Below are positions 1 through 7,915 of a DNA stretch of 21,065 nucleotides, one piece after another. Positions within the stretch are counted from its first letter, which is position 1, and each line of letters starts with the position of its first letter. The DNA is taken from positions 681,422 through 702,486 of the forward strand of contig GL405246.1 in assembly GCA_000146855.1 (NCBI GenBank), written 5' to 3'. The stretch is from [Eubacterium] yurii subsp. margaretiae ATCC 43715 (GTDB lineage: Bacteria; Bacillota; Clostridia; Peptostreptococcales; Filifactoraceae). The position numbers were made by a program, and so were the translations under genes. The notes beneath the pieces were generated by a model. It searched no databases and was not told where the DNA came from. It saw only the letters and a program-made list of their open reading frames with translations.

Positions 1-79
1 ATTTTTTAAATAAATAAATAAATTCATATTTCGTTATACTATAAAAGTTGTGTTTTAATGAAGTTGAGAAGGAGATATA

Positions 80-1153
80 ATGGGATATTTAATTTCTATC
101 AAAGTTGCAATGTTAGTTTTTCCAGCTTTGGCATTTTTTATTACCTTGCCTTATATGATTATTAACTATCGAAAATATGGTTCTATAAATAAGTTGCGGA
201 CATTTATCTTATATTCTTTTATTTTGTATTTATTAACAATCTATCTACTGGTTATTTTGCCATTGCCTAATCGTGAGAGTGTCCATACCACATATAGACA
301 AATGTTGAATTTATCTCCATTTTCATTTATTATGGATTTCATCAAAGATAATCCTTTTGTTTTATCCAAGCCGGTAACTTGGTTTAGGGCATTGAAACAT
401 CCTACTTTCTATGTGCCTGCCTTCAATGTCTTGATGTTAATTCCATTTGGAATGTACTTACGGTACTATTTCAAATGTAGCTTTAAGAAGACTATGCTAC
501 TAACAGCGCTCTTGAGCCTATTTTTTGAATTAACTCAATTTTCAGGACTCTACTTCATATACCCAGGGCAATATAGATTAGCTGATATAGATGATATCAT
601 TCAAAATACAACAGGAGGGTGTATTGGCTATCTTCTTGGACGCTTAGCTATGTACTGTCTTCCATCTCGAGAAGAAATCGACGAGAAAGCTTTTCAGGAA
701 GGCTTACGAGTTTCTTCAATTCGTGTTTGTCTATCACTTATCATCGACGTATGGATTGTCAAGATTTCTTATGCAATATCAAAAACAACGCTTCCGTTTT
801 CAGTATTTCTAGCTATCTATTTTAGTTTGATTCCTTTGTTGAATGGAAAAACATTAGGTAGTGCATTGTTAAAGTTTGGTATAGAATTTGAAAACGCAAA
901 ATGGGTTCGTACAATTTTAAGAGGAGTATTATTAATTGGATACTTTTCCTTAATTCCTTCAGGACTACTCTACCTTATGAATGAGTTTAATAAAGATGCA
1001 GAATCTACATCATTTCTCTGGATGTTCCCAATTACTTTTTTGATTCTGATAATATTTGCAGTAATTACAATTGTATCAGTGCTATTTAACAGACCTTTTT
1101 TATTTGATAAAATATCAGGTACAAGTTATAAAAGTACAGTTAAAAATAAGTGA
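80..1153 (+). CDS. VanZ-like / RDD family membrane protein, copy 1
   Basis: This is a 357-residue polytopic membrane protein. The N-terminal half (about residues 1-200) looks like a VanZ domain, with ILPLPN near residue 58, NVLMLIPFG near 115, and RLADIDD at 166-172 after a GLYFIYP segment. The C-terminal part (about 210-350) looks like an RDD domain, with an Arg and Asp in its first helix and the motif NGKTLGSALLKF. VanZ proteins are linked to low-level teicoplanin resistance and RDD proteins to membrane transport or stress, but neither gives a specific reaction, so the function is unknown. The start follows GAAGGAG at good spacing. A -10-like TATACT lies at 35-40 without a good -35. No terminator separates it from the next promoter. 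A paralogue with 55 differences over 357 aligned residues lies at 3391-4473. Confidence 0.85.
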   Translation: MGYLISIKVAMLVFPALAFFITLPYMIINYRKYGSINKLRTFILYSFILYLLTIYLLVILPLPNRESVHTTYRQMLNLSPFSFIMDFIKDNPFVLSKPVTWFRALKHPTFYVPAFNVLMLIPFGMYLRYYFKCSFKKTMLLTALLSLFFELTQFSGLYFIYPGQYRLADIDDIIQNTTGGCIGYLLGRLAMYCLPSREEIDEKAFQEGLRVSSIRVCLSLIIDVWIVKISYAISKTTLPFSVFLAIYFSLIPLLNGKTLGSALLKFGIEFENAKWVRTILRGVLLIGYFSLIPSGLLYLMNEFNKDAESTSFLWMFPITFLILIIFAVITIVSVLFNRPFLFDKISGTSYKSTVKNK

Positions 1154-1187
1154 ATAGATTGATTAAAATTATTTTCAAAATACACTC

Positions 1188-1216
1188 TTGACAAGGAAAA
1201 TTTAAAATGTTATTAT
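1188..1216 (+). promoter_or_regulatory. Sigma-A promoter of the trpB T-box leader
   Basis: A TTGACA -35 box at 1188-1193 and a TATTAT -10 box at 1211-1216 are separated by 17 bp. The predicted start, near 1223, lies just upstream of the T-box leader, which is the expected arrangement. Confidence 0.8.
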
Positions 1217-1221
1217 AAGTC

Positions 1222-1506
1222 GCATAAACCATTGAATAAGAGTAGTAGGTATGTAACAATAACTTACAGAGAGCTGTGGATGCTGAGAACATAGCAGATT
1301 ATGTATATACTGAATGGACTTATGAGGGCGAACGAACAGGATTAAAATCCTAAGTAGCAATCGACGGCAACCGCAGTCGTTATCAAGCGGAGCGTATGAT
1401 AGTACGTATTAAAGGTGGATGCTTTTTGGCGTCAATTTGAGTGGTACCGCAGGATATTTCGTCTTGTCTCATTGAATTGTTTTTCTTTGAGGTAAGGCGT
1501 TTTTTT
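1222..1506 (+). promoter_or_regulatory. T-box leader with tryptophan (UGG) specifier
   Basis: This is a tRNA-sensing leader. The conserved T-box element is GAGTGGTACCGC at 1439-1450. The 5' stem I region has the AGAGAGCTG...GCTGAGA pattern of T-boxes (about 1267-1287). In the specifier loop the sequence GAATGGACT places the codon TGG at 1315-1317, just before the 3' strand of stem I. Uncharged tRNA-Trp would stabilise the antiterminator and let transcription continue into trpB; charged tRNA-Trp would allow termination. The specifier agrees with the downstream gene, which strongly supports the call. Confidence 0.92.
1460..1506 (+). terminator. Intrinsic terminator of the T-box leader
   Basis: The arms 1460-1471 and 1488-1499 form a 12-bp stem with three G-U pairs, followed by seven T residues at 1500-1506. 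It sits just after the T-box element, so it is the regulated terminator that competes with the antiterminator. Confidence 0.88.
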
Positions 1507-1658
1507 ATTTATACTATTATCTTTTTAATATATGGATAATTTTCATTAAAATGTTTTTAAAAAATGGCTTACTATTTACAACTTATTATAAATGCCCTGA
1601 AAATATTGTATCCATTATTTTATTAGATTTTAGTATTAATTATGAAAGGATTAATAAT

Positions 1659-2903
1659 ATGAAAACTTATCGTGATTTTGACAACTATCTAAAAAACTTT
1701 CCGGATGAAAAGGGATATTTCGGTGAATACGGAGGAATGATTTTACCTCCTGAATTAGTCCCTGCTTTTAAAGAAATTACTCAGGCGTATCAGAAAATCT
1801 GCAATAACGCACGTTTTATAAATGAATTAAGACGCATAAGAAAAGAGTTTCAAGGCAGACCTACTCCTGTCTATCATTGTGAACGCTTATCTTCGCTTCT
1901 TGGAAAATGCCAAATATATCTTAAAAGAGAAGATCTTAACCATACCGGTGCACATAAACTAAATCATTGTATGGGTGAGGGTTTGCTTGCTAAATTCTTA
2001 GACAAGAAAAAACTCATTGCTGAAACTGGTGCCGGACAACATGGTGTTGCACTTGCTACAGCTGCTGCCTATTTCGGCTTGGCATGTGATATATACATGG
2101 GAGAAGTAGACATAAAAAAACAGCACCCAAATGTAATAAGAATGAAAATGCTCGGTGCAAATGTAATTCCCGCAACGCATGGGCTTAAAACATTGAAAGA
2201 GGCGGTGGATGCTGCATTTGAAGGATATTTAAAAGAATACGAAGATGCAATATATTGTATAGGCTCTGCTGTCGGACCTCATCCATTTCCTATGATAGTT
2301 CGTGATTTTCAATCAGTTGTAGGGATTGAAGCAAAAGAACAATTCAAAGAAATGACAGGTAATTTGCCTGATGTCGTTTGTGCAGCTGTTGGAGGAGGCT
2401 CTAATGCAATAGGGATGTTTGAAGCATTTTTGTCAGAGCCTGTTGATATTGTCGGTGTAGAACCCCTTGGAAAAGGAGAGGGAGTAGGAGAACATGCAGC
2501 AAGTATGAAATTTGGTAAAAAAGGAGTTCTTCATGGCTTTGAAAGTATACTCCTACAAGATGAAAACGGAGAACCGTTGCCTGTGTACTCCATAGCAAGC
2601 GGACTTGACTATCCGTCTGTCGGACCTGAACACGCATATTTGAGACAGTGCGGAAGAGTAAAATATGAAGCGGTGAATGATGATGAGGCTATGCAAGCAT
2701 TTTTCTTACTATCACGTTATGAAGGAATTATTCCTGCAATAGAAAGCTCACATGCTTTGGCATATGCAATAAAGCATGCTCGAAATCAAAATTCTGGTTC
2801 AATACTTGTAAATCTTTCAGGTAGAGGTGATAAAGATATTGACTATGTATATGAAAAATATGGTACAGGTGAGCAATTTTTAAAAGAGTTTATCAATAAA
2901 TAG
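1659..2903 (+). CDS. trpB: Tryptophan synthase beta subunit (stand-alone)
   Basis: This 414-residue PLP enzyme condenses indole with L-serine to give L-tryptophan. Family landmarks are intact: HTGAHK at 95-100 with Lys100 as the PLP lysine, ETGAGQHG starting at Glu122 (the catalytic Glu), the phosphate-binding loop GGGSN at 245-249, then [15 protein letters not shown] and LSGRGDKD. The PLP-lysine region reads [10 protein letters not shown], where typical TrpB1 proteins read HKINN. I chose the ATG at 1659 because GAAAGGA precedes it by 8 bases; the frame stays open 36 codons upstream to 1551, but those residues lie in the leader and do not look like TrpB. No trpA or other trp gene is in the window, so it may use salvaged or externally supplied indole. 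Control is through the tryptophan T-box; a terminator follows at 2990. Confidence 0.95.
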   Translation: MKTYRDFDNYLKNFPDEKGYFGEYGGMILPPELVPAFKEITQAYQKICNNARFINELRRIRKEFQGRPTPVYHCERLSSLLGKCQIYLKREDLNHTGAHKLNHCMGEGLLAKFLDKKKLIAETGAGQHGVALATAAAYFGLACDIYMGEVDIKKQHPNVIRMKMLGANVIPATHGLKTLKEAVDAAFEGYLKEYEDAIYCIGSAVGPHPFPMIVRDFQSVVGIEAKEQFKEMTGNLPDVVCAAVGGGSNAIGMFEAFLSEPVDIVGVEPLGKGEGVGEHAASMKFGKKGVLHGFESILLQDENGEPLPVYSIASGLDYPSVGPEHAYLRQCGRVKYEAVNDDEAMQAFFLLSRYEGIIPAIESSHALAYAIKHARNQNSGSILVNLSGRGDKDIDYVYEKYGTGEQFLKEFINK

Positions 2904-2989
2904 AGTATGTAAGATTTTATAATATTAGCAGAATATAAAATAAATTTATAAACAATAGAACAAATAATAATTCAAAATAACTTTTAAAA

Positions 2990-3012
2990 GGCGGTGATGA
3001 TACCGTCTTTTT
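2990..3012 (+). terminator. Terminator after trpB
   Basis: The arms GGCGGT (2990-2995) and ACCGTC (3002-3007) pair over 6 bp with one G-U, have a 6-nt loop, and are followed by TTTTT at 3008-3012. It lies 86 bases past the trpB stop. Confidence 0.75.
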
Positions 3013-3285
3013 CTATGCTAAAATGATATTGATTTTTTAATTTATGCATTATATCTTTTGGAAATTTATATTAATCATAGTTTATAAAAGCAAGTATCTA
3101 TTCTAAAGCGACGTTATATATGTATTTTCAATAACTTTGTTGTGATGTAATTACATTGCTTTTTAATGACTTTTTAGTATTAAATAGCGATTATTCATTA
3201 CATAATTATTATTTATCCAATATATTATTAATTATATTAGAAAACTCAGTTTTAGATTGAAAATATACAATTTATTGTATAAAAC
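3013..3285 (+). other. AT-rich intergenic stretch, nothing recognised
   Basis: No open frame with a ribosome binding site and no structured RNA was seen between the trpB terminator and the next promoter. The segment around 3150-3182 ends in CTTTTTAGTATTAA, which is like the right end of the palindromic repeats elsewhere in the window, but no convincing left end was found. Confidence 0.5.
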
Positions 3286-3314
3286 TTGACTGTTTATGAC
3301 TTCAGCAGTATAAT
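3286..3314 (+). promoter_or_regulatory. Promoter of the second VanZ/RDD gene
   Basis: A TTGACT -35 box (3286-3291) and a perfect TATAAT -10 box (3309-3314) are separated by 17 bp. The predicted start is about 70 bases before the coding start at 3391. Confidence 0.8.
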
Positions 3315-3320
3315 ACTGCT
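3304..3320 (+). promoter_or_regulatory. Perfect inverted repeat over the -10 box (possible operator)
   Basis: AGCAGTA-TAA-TACTGCT is a 7-bp perfect inverted repeat with a 3-bp centre that spans the TATAAT box. A symmetric site there is the usual geometry for a dimeric repressor. No equivalent palindrome is seen upstream of the first paralogue. The regulator is unknown and no regulator gene is adjacent. Confidence 0.5.
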
Positions 3321-3390
3321 TTTAATTGCTTGTTTAATCTTTCCTTATATAACAAAGCTTGTGTTTTATTTAAAATAAAAAGGAGATATA

Positions 3391-4473
3391 ATGGGATATT
3401 TAATTTCTATAAAAGTTGCAATGCTGCTTTTTCCGGCTTTGGCATTTTTTATTACCTTGCCTTATATGATTATTAATTATAGGAAGTATGGTTCTATCAA
3501 TAAGTTAAGAACCTTGATTGTATATTCATTTATTTTGTATTTATTGGCAGTATACCTATTGGTCATTTTGCCCTTACCTAATAGAGACAGTATTCACAAC
3601 AGCTATAAGGATATGTTGAATCTTATTCCATTTTCATTTATTATGGATTTTATTAAAGACAATCCTTTTGTTGTGTCCATGCCTGCAACTTGGTTAAAAG
3701 CGTTGAAACATTCCACTTTTTACGTTCCTGCCTTCAATGTCTTGATGTTAATTCCATTTGGAGTGTACTTACGTTATTATTTCAAATGCAGTTTTAAGAA
3801 GACTTTGCTACTGACAGCTCTATTAAGCTTATTTTTTGAATTGACTCAATTTTCAGGACTATATTTCATATACCCTGGTCCATATAGATTGGCTGATATA
3901 GATGATATTATTCAAAATACTGCTGGAGGCTGTATTGGTTATGCGCTTGGAGGCTTAGCTATGCACTTTCTTCCATCTCGAGAAGAAATCGATGAGAAAG
4001 CATTACAGGCAGGTTTACGAGTTTCTTCAATTCGTGCTTGCCTATCACTTATCATAGATGTGTGGATTGTTAATATTCCTTATGCAATATCAAAAACATC
4101 ACTTCCTTTTTGGATATTTTTGACTCTCTACTTCAGTTTGCTTCCTTTGTTGAATGGCAAAACTTTAGGCAGTGCTTTGTTAAAGTTTGCTATAGAATTT
4201 GAAAATGCGAAGTGGATTCGTACAATCCTTAGAGGAGGATTATTAATGGGATATTTTTACTTAATTCCTTCAGGCTTAATGTATCTGATGAATGAGTTTA
4301 ATAAAGATGCAGAATCTATATTATTCCCATGGTTGCTTCCAATTACTTTTCTGATTCTAATGGTATTTGCAGTAGTCACTGTCGTATCAGTGTTATTTAA
4401 CCGACCTTTCTTATTTGATAGATTGTCAGGGACTATTTATAAAAGTACAGTTAAAAATAAGGAAATAGATTAA
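3391..4473 (+). CDS. VanZ-like / RDD family membrane protein, copy 2
   Basis: This 360-residue paralogue of the gene at 80 has the same domain order: a VanZ-like region (about 1-200, including NVLMLIPFG and RLADIDD) followed by an RDD-like region (about 210-350). By eye 302 of 357 aligned residues are identical, and most changes are conservative. The ribosome binding site and start context (GGAGATATAATGGGA) are the same in both copies, so the duplicated unit included at least that. The copies differ at the end: copy 1 has TGA after AAAAATAAG where copy 2 reads on for Glu-Ile-Asp before TAA. Unlike copy 1 it has a clear promoter at 3286-3314. Its function is unknown; a membrane or cell-envelope role is the most that can be inferred. 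Confidence 0.85.
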   Translation: MGYLISIKVAMLLFPALAFFITLPYMIINYRKYGSINKLRTLIVYSFILYLLAVYLLVILPLPNRDSIHNSYKDMLNLIPFSFIMDFIKDNPFVVSMPATWLKALKHSTFYVPAFNVLMLIPFGVYLRYYFKCSFKKTLLLTALLSLFFELTQFSGLYFIYPGPYRLADIDDIIQNTAGGCIGYALGGLAMHFLPSREEIDEKALQAGLRVSSIRACLSLIIDVWIVNIPYAISKTSLPFWIFLTLYFSLLPLLNGKTLGSALLKFAIEFENAKWIRTILRGGLLMGYFYLIPSGLMYLMNEFNKDAESILFPWLLPITFLILMVFAVVTVVSVLFNRPFLFDRLSGTIYKSTVKNKEID

Positions 4474-4849
4474 GTTAAGATTATGATTTATTGATATTTA
4501 ATGTCATGATTAAAGTTATAATAATCAGTTAGGTAATAATTAAATTAAATGCAATTTATGATTGGAATAGTTATATTCCTGCAGTAAACTTTTTAAGTAA
4601 AAGGTGCAACATAAAATATAAAGTAGAAACACTTCGTTTTTAAGGCGAGGTGTTTTTTATTGTTTATAGTATGAAATTTATAGGTATAATAGGCTTAGAA
4701 AAATCAGAATTTAGATAAAATAAATAGCTCAAATAAGTTTTGGTATTATGATTTTAGGTATATTTAGATATAATTATGTTTTTTAAATTTATGTTGATAT
4801 AAAAATTTTAAATCGCAAAAAATATTATTTTTATAAAAGGAGGAAATAA
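4474..4849 (+). other. Intergenic region between VanZ/RDD copy 2 and etfB
   Basis: It holds a strong terminator at 4628-4658. A TATAAT at 4769-4774 may be the etfB -10 box, but the base run 17 bp upstream (TTATGA) is a poor -35. No open frame with a ribosome binding site was seen. Confidence 0.45.
4628..4658 (+). terminator. Intrinsic terminator
   Basis: AACACTTCG (4628-4636) pairs with CGAGGTGTT (4646-4654) over 9 bp with one G-T position and a 9-nt loop; the run of six T residues is at 4653-4658. It lies about 155 bases past the second VanZ/RDD gene, with no gene between. Confidence 0.85.
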
Positions 4850-5620
4850 ATGAATATTTTAGTTTTGTTAAAACAAGTGCCAAATGTTAGTGAAATTTCA
4901 ATAGATCCGCAAACTTTGGCTATAGATAGAAGTAGGGCTGGTCAAGTGTTAAATCCTGAAGATTTGCACGCATTAGAAGCAGGACTTACACTTGCAGCTG
5001 AAAAACAAGGCAATGTAACTGTACTTTCTATGGGACCTGAAGGATGTGAGGCTGTATTAAGGGAAGGTCTCGGTATGGGAGCCAATAACGCAGTTAGAAT
5101 AACAGATGACAGTTTTGTAGGTTCTGATACGCTTATAACAGCAGATGTACTAAAGGCAGGAATAAATCATCTTGGAAATTTTGATGCTATTTTTTGTGGA
5201 GCAAATTCAATAGATGGAAATACAAGTCAAATAGCAGGTAAATTAGGAGCCATGCTTAATATAGCTACGCTTACAAATGCGTCAAGCATAGAGTTTAAAG
5301 AAAATGAAATAGAAATTTCAAGAAAAGCAGGAACAGGCTATGAAAAATTATCAGCTTCTTTTCCGCTTATCTGTTCTGTAACAAGTGATGTCAATACTCC
5401 TCGTTCTGTTTCTATGAAGGGACGTATGGCAGCGAAAAAAGCTGAGATACAAGTAATAGATAATACTATATTAGGCATTAAAGATCTAAAAAGTCCATCA
5501 AAAGTAGACTCTCTTTTTGCACCGGAAAAGTTAAAAGTAGGCTCATTTATTGATGGAGCTACTACTGTAGAAAAAGTGGACAAACTAATAAGCATACTAT
5601 CTGATGCACAAGCTATATAG
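4850..5620 (+). CDS. etfB: Electron transfer flavoprotein beta subunit
   Basis: This 256-residue protein is the small ETF subunit, which with EtfA carries electrons between a flavin dehydrogenase and other carriers in the cytoplasm. Family signs include the N-terminal MNILVLLKQVPN strand, LNPEDLHALEAGL near 35, a nucleotide-binding SDTLITADVL near 90, DGNTSQIAGKLGAML near 122, and a C-terminal VTSDVNTPR segment. Its length is normal for EtfB. AAAGGAGG precedes the ATG at good spacing. EtfA follows after 14 bases with its own GGAGG, so the two are co-transcribed. No acyl-CoA or 2-hydroxyacid dehydrogenase lies beside them, so the electron donor, and whether the complex bifurcates, cannot be read from context. 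Confidence 0.93.
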   Translation: MNILVLLKQVPNVSEISIDPQTLAIDRSRAGQVLNPEDLHALEAGLTLAAEKQGNVTVLSMGPEGCEAVLREGLGMGANNAVRITDDSFVGSDTLITADVLKAGINHLGNFDAIFCGANSIDGNTSQIAGKLGAMLNIATLTNASSIEFKENEIEISRKAGTGYEKLSASFPLICSVTSDVNTPRSVSMKGRMAAKKAEIQVIDNTILGIKDLKSPSKVDSLFAPEKLKVGSFIDGATTVEKVDKLISILSDAQAI

Positions 5621-5634
5621 GGAGGATTATTTTT

Positions 5635-6594
5635 ATGAATACAGCTTCTATTTGGGTAATTTTTGAATCAAATCACGAAAAAAATCGTGTGTGTCAAGAA
5701 TTAATGAAAAAAGCGAAAGAATTAGCAAAATTACAAAATACAAAAGCAGTAGCGGTAATAATAAATAAAGAACAAGATACACTTGTGGAACAAGCAAAAC
5801 AATGTGGAGCAGACGAAATAATCGTAGTAAAACAAGAATCTCATTTTGAAACAGATGCTTATATTGTAAGCAAATTAATAGAAAAGTATCAACCTAAAAT
5901 TATATTAATTGATGAGACAACATACGGAAAAGACTTGTCAGCACAACTATCAGCCAAGGCTCACATAGGTATAGCTTGTAACAATAGTGATATACAGGTG
6001 GAAAATGACAAGATATCTTGGATACGTCCATCTTATAATGGCAAGTTAAATACTAAGATAGTTATAGATACATTCCCTCAAATAGGTACTTTTAAGGCGG
6101 GGACATTTAGAGTAGAAGGCATAGAGCAAGGAGAGGCAACTGTAATAGAGGAAAATATAGAAGTTCCACCTACTATAAAACTTACTAAAATTTTAGGATT
6201 TACACTTGATGAAAAACTTATGCAGGTAAATATAGAAGATGCAGAAGTCATAGTGGCAGGCGGACGTGGAGTCGGCAGTAAAGAAGGCTTTGAAAAACTA
6301 TTTACTCTTGCAAAATTACTTGGTGGAAATGTAGGTGGTACAAGACCTGTATGCGATGATGGATGGTTGGAAAGAGATAGACAAATAGGTATAACAGGAA
6401 AAACTGTAGCACCTAAATTATATATAGCCTTAGGAATATCAGGTCAAGTGCCACATGTATCAGGTATGAAGGAGTCAGACCTTATAATTGCTGTAAATAC
6501 TGATAAAGATGCAAAGATATTCGATGTAGCACATCATTGTATAGTAGCAGATTTGCATGAAGTAGTAGACTCATTAATAGAAAAATTAAAATAA
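5635..6594 (+). CDS. etfA: Electron transfer flavoprotein alpha subunit
   Basis: This 319-residue protein is the large ETF subunit. The N-terminal domain (about 1-185) is the Rossmann-like half. The C-terminal FAD domain (about 200-315) has VAGGRGVGSKEGFEKL, GGTRPVCDDGW, QIGITGKTVAPKLYIALGIS and a final FDVAHHCIVADLHEVVDSL. In the FAD-binding loop many EtfA proteins have a Gln-His pair after GISG; here it reads GISGQVPHVSGM, with Pro-His. I note this but cannot say what it does to flavin potential. It forms an operon with etfB and ends at the terminator at 6683. Confidence 0.93.
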   Translation: MNTASIWVIFESNHEKNRVCQELMKKAKELAKLQNTKAVAVIINKEQDTLVEQAKQCGADEIIVVKQESHFETDAYIVSKLIEKYQPKIILIDETTYGKDLSAQLSAKAHIGIACNNSDIQVENDKISWIRPSYNGKLNTKIVIDTFPQIGTFKAGTFRVEGIEQGEATVIEENIEVPPTIKLTKILGFTLDEKLMQVNIEDAEVIVAGGRGVGSKEGFEKLFTLAKLLGGNVGGTRPVCDDGWLERDRQIGITGKTVAPKLYIALGISGQVPHVSGMKESDLIIAVNTDKDAKIFDVAHHCIVADLHEVVDSLIEKLK

Positions 6595-6682
6595 TTATAA
6601 CATAGGGTTATAGGTATTATGAAAGTTTTGTAATACTGTTGACTTTAAGTCGTTCTAATTATTAAATACAAATAGACTAAAT

Positions 6683-6707
6683 GACGGTAGCGATACCGTC
6701 TTTTTTT
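6683..6707 (+). terminator. Terminator of the etfBA operon
   Basis: GACGGTA (6683-6689) and TACCGTC (6694-6700) form a perfect 7-bp stem closing a GCGA loop, a stable GNRA-type tetraloop, followed by seven T residues at 6701-6707. Confidence 0.92.
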
Positions 6708-6790
6708 ATAAGCTTACACTAAAATATAATGGAAATTAATATAGTAGTATGTGTAAATGCTCAGCTTTGTGAGAGATTTGCTTATTTTGA

Positions 6791-6819
6791 TTGATATTAT
6801 CAGCAATTTGAAATATAAT
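6791..6819 (+). promoter_or_regulatory. Promoter of the DUF1294-CmpB-DUF2974 operon
   Basis: TTGATA at 6791-6796 and a perfect TATAAT at 6814-6819 are separated by 17 bp. The predicted start near 6826 gives a leader of about 35 bases. Confidence 0.8.
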
Positions 6820-6862
6820 ATAGATAAAGTATTTTGATTTATAAAAGGACGTATTGCGGAAA

Positions 6863-7162
6863 ATGACACTTAGATTTTTAGCTTTATTAGATAAATATAA
6901 CTGGTTACTATATTATTTAGTAATAATTAACATAGTTACATTTGCAACTTTTGCTATAGATAAAATAGCTGCTATTAGACATAAAACAAGAATAAAAGTT
7001 GCAACACTATTGGGACTTTCCTTTGTAGGAGGCTCAATAGGAGCATTGATAGGAATGTATCTTTTGCGCCATAAGACTAAAAAATATTATTTTACTATAG
7101 GAGTTCCACTTATGTTAATAATGCAAATAGTTGGAATCTACTTCTTGATTAATATGAAATAA
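6863..7162 (+). CDS. DUF1294 family small membrane protein
   Basis: This is a small integral membrane protein of about 99 residues with three hydrophobic stretches. It resembles the DUF1294 family: FAIDKIAA near 35, a basic Arg-Ile segment, then GGSIGALIGMYLLRHKTKKYYF and a final membrane helix. No biochemical function is established for the family. The frame is also open from a TTG at 6854, whose spacing to AAAGGAC is only 3-4 bases; the ATG at 6863 is 12 bases from it. Either is possible, and they differ by three residues. It is the first gene of an operon from the promoter at 6791. Confidence 0.85.
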   Translation: MTLRFLALLDKYNWLLYYLVIINIVTFATFAIDKIAAIRHKTRIKVATLLGLSFVGGSIGALIGMYLLRHKTKKYYFTIGVPLMLIMQIVGIYFLINMK

Positions 7163-7197
7163 TAATTTAAATTGCCTTAATTTTTGAAAGGATAGTT

Positions 7198-7914
7198 ATG
7201 GAGTTAAACAGATACTTAGTGGCATACTTTGTTTTTAGTGTTTTAGGTTGGATATGGGAAAGCATATATTGTACAGTCAAAGAAAGGAAATGGCAAAATC
7301 GTGGCTTTTTATACGGTCCTCTATGTCCAATATATGGTTTTGGCTCAATTGTAGCATTGTTAGTTTATGATTTAATTTCTTTTGGTATAATCCATCAACT
7401 TTCATGGTGGATGATATTAATTATAGGTTTTTTCTTTAGTATGGTATTGGAATATCCAACTTCATTTATACTTGAAAAGAAGTTTCACGCAAGATGGTGG
7501 GATTATAGTGATTTGCCACTTAATATAAATGGAAGGACATGTGTAATTACTTCTATAGGCTTTGGCATAGGAGCAATTATAATTATGAATTATTTAATTC
7601 CGCTCTATGAACAAACTTTAGTAAGTGTACCAAATATTATCGTTGCTGTTCTTAGCATTATTCTGGTGGCATTACATTCTTCGGATTTTACACTTACAGT
7701 GTCTCACTTAACTAATTTCCAAAGGAACATTGACGAAATTGAAAATGCATTCCAAAGTAAAATGACTGAGGAAGTTGATAAAATTTTTGAAAGACATAGT
7801 AAATTATATGGTAGAACATTAAGCAGAATTGCTTCTTTTAAGATGAAGGAATCACATAATATGATTGCAGAGAGAATAATAAAGGCAATGCATGAATCAA
7901 AATGGAGGAAATAA
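7198..7914 (+). CDS. CmpB-type (DUF1113) predicted ABC-transporter permease-like membrane protein
   Basis: This 238-residue membrane protein resembles the family named putative ABC-transporter type IV (PF06541, formerly DUF1113). The N-terminus has FSVLGWIWESIYC, then NRGFLYGPLCPIYGFGSI near 34-51. A helix with FSMVLEYPTSFILEKKF near 80-97 is followed by ARWWDYSD and NINGRTC. There are about five membrane segments, and a charged C-terminal tail of some 75 residues that should be cytoplasmic. Despite the family name no ATPase is encoded nearby, so a transport role is unproven. GAAAGGA precedes the start. It lies 35 bases after the DUF1294 gene, and its stop is one base from the next start. Confidence 0.85.
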   Translation: MELNRYLVAYFVFSVLGWIWESIYCTVKERKWQNRGFLYGPLCPIYGFGSIVALLVYDLISFGIIHQLSWWMILIIGFFFSMVLEYPTSFILEKKFHARWWDYSDLPLNINGRTCVITSIGFGIGAIIIMNYLIPLYEQTLVSVPNIIVAVLSIILVALHSSDFTLTVSHLTNFQRNIDEIENAFQSKMTEEVDKIFERHSKLYGRTLSRIASFKMKESHNMIAERIIKAMHESKWRK

Positions 7915-7915
7915 T

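Noticed and set aside
619..825. Short + strand open frame inside the first VanZ/RDD gene
   Set aside because: It is an alternative frame of a conserved domain; the main frame is preserved in the paralogue, as expected for the real gene.
1551..1658. N-terminal extension of TrpB by 36 residues
   Set aside because: The extra codons lie in the T-box leader just after its terminator, have no ribosome binding site and do not resemble TrpB; the ATG at 1659 has GAAAGGA.
3014..3182. A further copy of the palindromic repeat between trpB and VanZ/RDD copy 2
   Set aside because: The right side (CTTTTTAGTATTAA) is similar, but the only left-end candidate (TGCTAAAA near 3018) is poor and the interior does not align.
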